From NCBI GenBank assembly GCA_943333505.2, contig CALQTN020000041.1, forward strand, positions 1 to 37,190: 37,190 bases of DNA. The letters run 5' to 3'. The notes beneath the pieces were generated by a model. The model was given only the letters and a program-made list of their open reading frames with translations. It did not search any database and was not told where the DNA came from. A program made the translations under genes and the position numbers. Source of the DNA: Asaia bogorensis (GTDB lineage Bacteria > Pseudomonadota > Alphaproteobacteria > Acetobacterales > Acetobacteraceae). Shown piece after piece: positions 33,530 to 37,190 of the stretch (position 1 is the first letter of the stretch; each line of letters begins with the position of its first letter).

Positions 33530-34900
33530 ATGCCGACCAGCCGGGACAGGTTTTTCCGCTCCGCCGGGGTGCGGTTCGGGATGATCTACGCGGCGCTGTT
33601 CGGCGTCAGCGCATTGGCGCTGGCCGCGTTTCTGGTTTGGTCAACGGCGGGGTTGTTGGACCGCGAAACCGATGCCGCGATCAATGCGGACAGCCAGGGC
33701 CTGCGCGAACGCTATAATCTGTTCGGCCTGCCCGGGCTGGTCGACACAATCGAACAACGGCTGGCAGGCAACATCGATGCCGATGCGATCTACCTGCTGG
33801 TGACCCCGGATTTCCGCCCTATGCGCGGTAATTTAGTGGGCTGGCCGCGCCCGGTGACGATGGACGTGGATTGGTTCGAGGTACCGGTCGAACGCGGCAA
33901 ACGCCGCACGCTGGTGCGACTGCATCATTTCGATCTCATCGGCGGATATCATTTGCTGGTCGGCCGCGATGTGCAGGTGCGGGCCGAACTGCGCCGGGTG
34001 ATCTATGATGCGATGCTATGGGCGGCGGTGATCGCATCCCTGCTCGGGCTGGTCGGTGCCTGGGCAGTGCGGGGTCTGTTCCGCCGCACCCTCGCCGACG
34101 TGGCAGCAACGGCTGCCGCCATCAGTGCAGGGGACCTCACGCGGAGGGTGCGGGTCACCGGCGATGGCGACGAGTTCGACCTGCTGGCTGAGACCATCAA
34201 CGACATGCTGGAACGCATCGCCCGCCTGATGGACGGGGTGCGACAAGTGTCCAACGCCATCGCCCACGATCTTCGCACACCCATTGCCCGCGCCCGCATG
34301 CGGCTTGAAGACGCCGGCAACCATGCCCATACCGCCGCGGAATTGCGCGCCGCGATCGAGCGTGCGCAGGCCGACCTGGACGGCATCGTCGCGATCTTCC
34401 AGGCCCTGCTGCGCATCGCCGAAATCGAAGCAGGCGCGCGCCGATCCGCCTTCAACGCAGTCGACATCTCCAGCCTGCTGCGCGACCTGGCGGAGCTGTA
34501 CGAAGCGGTGGCCGAGGATGGCGGACAAATCCTCGCCACCGAAATCCCGGATGGTTTGCTGGCCTATGGCGACCGCGAGATGATCCAGCAGGCAGTGGCA
34601 AATCTGCTCGACAATGCGCTGAAATTCTCCCCATCGGGCGGAACGATCCGGCTTGCGGCGTCAGCTGCGGCGAACCGGCTCGATATCGTGGTCGCCGATG
34701 CCGGCCCCGGGATTCCCAGCGCAGAACGCGATCAGGCCGTCGAGCGGTTTTTTCGGGGCGAACGGGCACGTTCCACCCCAGGCTCGGGTCTCGGGCTGGC
34801 GTTGGTGCAGGCGGTGGCGCTGCTGCATGGTGGCAGCCTGACCCTGGCAGACAATGCCCCGGGGCTGCGCGCGGTGCTGGGCCTGCCGGTGCGGGGCTAG
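33530..34900 (+). CDS. Sensor histidine kinase
   Basis: 456 residues. Membrane helices at about 17-40 and 162-182 flank a periplasmic sensor of some 120 residues. HAMP runs to about 233. The H-box is SNAIAHDLRTPIARARM (His246). The ATPase domain has QQAVANLLDNALKFSPSGG (N box), VADAGPGIP (G1) and PGSGLGLALVQAV (G2). It starts six bases after the regulator stop, and the two form a cognate pair with the htrA gene upstream. The signal is unknown. Confidence 0.93.
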   Translation: MPTSRDRFFRSAGVRFGMIYAALFGVSALALAAFLVWSTAGLLDRETDAAINADSQGLRERYNLFGLPGLVDTIEQRLAGNIDADAIYLLVTPDFRPMRGNLVGWPRPVTMDVDWFEVPVERGKRRTLVRLHHFDLIGGYHLLVGRDVQVRAELRRVIYDAMLWAAVIASLLGLVGAWAVRGLFRRTLADVAATAAAISAGDLTRRVRVTGDGDEFDLLAETINDMLERIARLMDGVRQVSNAIAHDLRTPIARARMRLEDAGNHAHTAAELRAAIERAQADLDGIVAIFQALLRIAEIEAGARRSAFNAVDISSLLRDLAELYEAVAEDGGQILATEIPDGLLAYGDREMIQQAVANLLDNALKFSPSGGTIRLAASAAANRLDIVVADAGPGIPSAERDQAVERFFRGERARSTPGSGLGLALVQAVALLHGGSLTLADNAPGLRAVLGLPVRG

Positions 34901-34969
34901 ATCAAGCGCTCAGCTTGCGGTACCGGGCAGGCTGTCGCAGCATCGCCACCTTCACCGATCGGAACCGCT

Positions 34970-36217
34970 ATGGCCGCCCCTGACCTGACCCGCGACGCCC
35001 TGATCGCCCGTGACCGCGCCGATACCCTGGCCGGCTTCCGCGACCGGTTCAGCCTGCCGGCAGGGGTGATTTACCTTGATGGCAATTCGTTGGGCGCGAT
35101 GCCGCGCGCGACGGCCGGACGGGTGTCGGCGATGGTCGAGCAGGAATGGGGCAGCGGCCTGATCCGCAGCTGGAACGATGCCGGCTGGATGGATCTGCCG
35201 GGCCGCATAGCCGACAAGATCGGCCGACTGATCGGGGCGACGCCTGGCGGCATGGCCGTCGGCGACAGCACCAGTATCAATTTGTTCAAGCTGTTGGGGG
35301 CGGCCCTGGCAGCCCGGCCGGAACGGCGGGTGATCCTGACCGAGCGTGGCAATTTCCCCACCGATCTGTACATCGCCCAGGGTTTGTCGGCATTGCTGGC
35401 ACAAGGCCACGAGATCCGGATGGTTGCCGCAGACGAAATCGCCGCCGCCCTCGATGACAGCGTTGCAGTGCTGATGCTGACCCATGTGAATTATCACACG
35501 GGCGCCATGTTCGACATGGCGGGGCTGACAGCCGCCGCCCATGCGGCTGGCGCGGTCATCCTCTGGGACCTCGCCCATTCCGCTGGTGCGGTACCCGTCG
35601 ACCTGGCTGGCTCGGACGCCGATTTCGCTGTTGGCTGCGGCTACAAATACCTCAATGGCGGCCCAGGCGCGCCGGCGTTTTTGTACGTCGCACCCCGGCT
35701 TTTGGCCGATATGCGCTTCCCGATTACCGGCTGGTGGGGCCACGCCGCGCCATTTGCGTTCGAGGCCGGCTACCGCCCGGCGGACGGCATAGCCCGGGCG
35801 ACCGTTGGCACGGCGCCAATGATCAGCATCGCGGCCCTCGAAGTTGGCGTCGATCTGGCGCTGGAGGCACCAATGGCGGCGGTGCGGGCCAAATCCGTGG
35901 CAATGACGGATGTATTTGCCCGGCTGGTCCAGCAGCGCTGCGCGGGCTACGGGCTCGAAATCGTCTCCCCCGCCGATGCGGCCAAACGCGGCAGCCAGGT
36001 TTCGGTGGCGCACCCCAACGCCTATCCGATCATGCAGGCATTGATTGCGCACAACGTTATCGGTGATTTTCGCGCACCCGATGTGTTACGCTTTGGCATG
36101 ACGCCGCTCTATCTTGGTTTTACGGAGCTGTGGGATGCGGTCGAGGTGCTGCGTCTGGTCTTGGTCGAGGAAACCTGGAAGCAGCCCCGGTTCAACGTGC
36201 GGCGCAGTGTGACGTGA
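34970..36217 (+). CDS. kynU: Kynureninase
   Basis: 415 residues. PLP enzyme that splits kynurenine into anthranilate and alanine. The N-terminus has IYLDGNSLGAMPRAT, and the cofactor site has LWDLAHSAGAVPVDL and CGYKYLNGGPGAPAF, with Lys226 expected to hold PLP. The segment GDSTSINLFKLLGAAL matches the family's substrate/PLP-phosphate region. No tryptophan dioxygenase or kynurenine formamidase gene adjoins it in the window, so the rest of the pathway must lie elsewhere or be absent. Confidence 0.94.
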   Translation: MAAPDLTRDALIARDRADTLAGFRDRFSLPAGVIYLDGNSLGAMPRATAGRVSAMVEQEWGSGLIRSWNDAGWMDLPGRIADKIGRLIGATPGGMAVGDSTSINLFKLLGAALAARPERRVILTERGNFPTDLYIAQGLSALLAQGHEIRMVAADEIAAALDDSVAVLMLTHVNYHTGAMFDMAGLTAAAHAAGAVILWDLAHSAGAVPVDLAGSDADFAVGCGYKYLNGGPGAPAFLYVAPRLLADMRFPITGWWGHAAPFAFEAGYRPADGIARATVGTAPMISIAALEVGVDLALEAPMAAVRAKSVAMTDVFARLVQQRCAGYGLEIVSPADAAKRGSQVSVAHPNAYPIMQALIAHNVIGDFRAPDVLRFGMTPLYLGFTELWDAVEVLRLVLVEETWKQPRFNVRRSVT

Positions 36218-36231
36218 GAGGGAATTTGCCA

Positions 36232-36546
36232 ATGACGCGCAAACTGCTTTTTCTTGCCGGACTGATTTTCGCGGTGCCGACCGCCCACGCCGATTCCATC
36301 GATGGTGCCTGGTGCAAGGACCAGGGCCAGCGCATGGTTATCCAAGGGGCCTCTATTCTAACACCCGCCGGCAGCCGCACCCACGGCGATTACGGCCGCC
36401 ATTTCTTCACCTACGTCGTCCCGGCAGGCGATCCTGGGGCCGGCACGCAGATCCGGATGGTACTGATGGGCGAGGAACACGTTCAGGTCCAGGAAGGCGC
36501 GGCCCAACCTGCGATGTGGACTAGGTGCGGCCCCGCAACCAGCTAG
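36232..36546 (+). CDS. Small exported protein of unknown function
   Basis: 104 residues from the ATG at 36232 with AGGGA upstream. The signal peptide MTRKLLFLAGLIFAVPTAHA is clear. The mature part is short, with Cys in DGAWCKDQGQRM and near the C-terminus (WTRCGPATS), so one disulfide is possible. I do not recognise the family. It follows kynU by 14 bases but a periplasmic role in that pathway is not implied. The TAG stop begins the repeat at 36544. Confidence 0.75.
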   Translation: MTRKLLFLAGLIFAVPTAHADSIDGAWCKDQGQRMVIQGASILTPAGSRTHGDYGRHFFTYVVPAGDPGAGTQIRMVLMGEEHVQVQEGAAQPAMWTRCGPATS

Positions 36547-36650
36547 AGCGTGATCCGTTGAAGTTGAATCAGCAGACACGCTCTACACTCTTGTTTTCAC
36601 GATCATCTTTATCCGTCCAATCGAAGCCGATTGAACAAATAACGACCTAG
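36544..36650. repeat. Dispersed palindromic repeat, copy 6 (divergent form)
   Basis: TAGAGCGTG (36544-36552) and CACGCTCTA (36577-36585) are inverted around a different inner sequence. Beyond the right arm, ACTCTTGTTTTCACGATC resembles the module 2 start ACTCTTTGTTTGATCGCG of the 23137 copy. The opening TAG is the stop codon of the small exported protein. The right limit is approximate. Confidence 0.7.
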
Positions 36651-36707
36651 GGTCCCACCCCCGAAATTCGCCCGACGCATTGGCCCGCACGACGGCCAGC
36701 CTGGTGA

Positions 36708-37055
36708 TCAATGCGCTGGACGCGTTCTCCGCGCCCGATATAACGCGACGGCACCGATCAAGAGTATCGCCAAACCTGCGGGCTCAGCTACCGCGACGTT
36801 CGGTCCGGCGCTGTTGGTGATGGGGGCGTCGGGTGCAGAAAAATAGCTGAGCACTAAAGTCGCTGTTGTGTTGCCCGTATCCAGAGCACCGATGCCGATG
36901 TTAAAAAATGTGAAGGCGCCGCCCTGATAGTCAATATCGGCCGAACCTGAAATCTGCGACGGGTAGAACTGGATATTGCGCGCACCGTTATTTTGGGTGC
37001 TGTCTGCACCATTGATATCAATCTGCCCATCATTGGTTCTGTCGTAACTGCTCAC
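36708..37055 (-). pseudogene. PEP-CTERM-type exported protein, 5' end lost
   Basis: The frame ends with AVAEPAGLAILLIGAVALYR and a basic tail RARRTRPAH, the tripartite PEP-CTERM sorting signal (Glu-Pro motif, membrane helix, Arg cluster) read by exosortase systems. Upstream it is rich in Asn, Asp, Gly and Thr (ADSTQNNGARNIQFYPSQIS), as in surface or exopolysaccharide-linked proteins. Before about 37055 the frame continues as unnatural Cys/Arg-rich sequence, because that DNA encodes the tail of a transposase in another frame. The N-terminal signal peptide and start are therefore missing. Confidence 0.65.
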
Positions 37056-37190
37056 CCCACCCCGACCAACGGGTATCCGAATAACGCATTTCGGGTCGCA
37101 TCGAGCACGGATCGTCCGGTGAGTTTCGCTGTGCTTCCCATCGACCTGAAGGCAGCATAGGCCTCTGCACCCCATTCGCTGCGGAATCCA
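37052..37190 (-). pseudogene. C-terminal tail of an IS66-like transposase, cut by window edge
   Basis: From the window edge the minus strand reads GFRSEWGAEAYAAFRSMGST, then AKLTGRSVLDATRNALFGYP and a TGA at 37054-37052. The pattern FRSExGAxxxAxxRSxxSTA...G has the look of the C-terminal end of IS66-related transposases. The family call is by pattern only, from 45 residues. It abuts the truncated PEP-CTERM gene, so the element or its remnant probably broke that gene. Whether the rest is intact lies outside the window. Confidence 0.5.

Overview
The window is a 37 kb chromosomal stretch of a high-GC alphaproteobacterium, most likely of the Rhodospirillales and perhaps Acetobacteraceae-like. This rests on gene content: an ftsE-ftsX-ydcF-plsC-DUF2125 operon beside an MJ0042-type zinc-ribbon gene, a livKHMGF branched-chain amino acid importer, a CaiB/BaiF CoA-transferase and a kynureninase. 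The taxonomic placement is inference. There is no rRNA, CRISPR array, plasmid origin or intact prophage. One tRNA gene is present, tRNA-Leu(UAA).

Layout from left to right. At 1-90 an IS5-family transposase runs off the window edge. At 145-4144 lie two glutathione S-transferase-type genes, an aldo/keto reductase and an M20 amidohydrolase. At 4184-5364 an IS630-family element sits inside a copy of a local repeat. At 5446-8040 is an unusual pair: a TPR-secretin lipoprotein and a small exported protein with a four-cysteine tail. At 8231-11690 are a Tat-exported dienelactone hydrolase-like protein, a GH108 muramidase-like protein, aroE, a cysteine-dioxygenase-type cupin and an ACT-domain protein. 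At 11816-15879 is the minus-strand ftsE operon, tightly coupled by ATGA overlaps, with an FtsE that has lost key ATPase residues. At 16012-23139 are the zinc-ribbon protein, a decayed IS1182-type transposase, an MFS transporter and the livKHMGF operon. At 23332-29586 are a CxxC protein, a methyltransferase fragment, an EamA transporter overlapping a class A penicillin-binding protein, a 2-hydroxyacid dehydrogenase, tRNA-Leu, a second EamA transporter and a metallophosphatase. At 29745-30277 is a small AT-rich, foreign-looking gene. At 30419-36546 are the CoA-transferase, an HtrA protease with a two-component system, kynureninase and a small exported protein. The right edge holds a PEP-CTERM-type gene truncated by the tail of a transposase resembling the IS66 family.

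The most striking structure is a family of dispersed palindromic repeats built on the arm TAGAGCGTGATGACCG. Copies lie at 4142, 11355, 16708, 23137, 29584 and 36544. At five gene ends the first bases of the repeat (TAG, once TAA) are the stop codon of the adjoining gene. The full 105-bp form is intact at 23137, inverted at 16708, and split by the IS630 element at 4142-5429, so the empty site can be read from the intact copy.

Functionally, most of the window is envelope work (FtsEX, PlsC, YdcF, PBP1, GH108, secretin, HtrA with its sensor system) and uptake or catabolism of amino acids and organic acids (liv operon, MFS, M20, kynureninase, CoA-transferase, dehydrogenases). Mobile-element debris marks the joints between these blocks.
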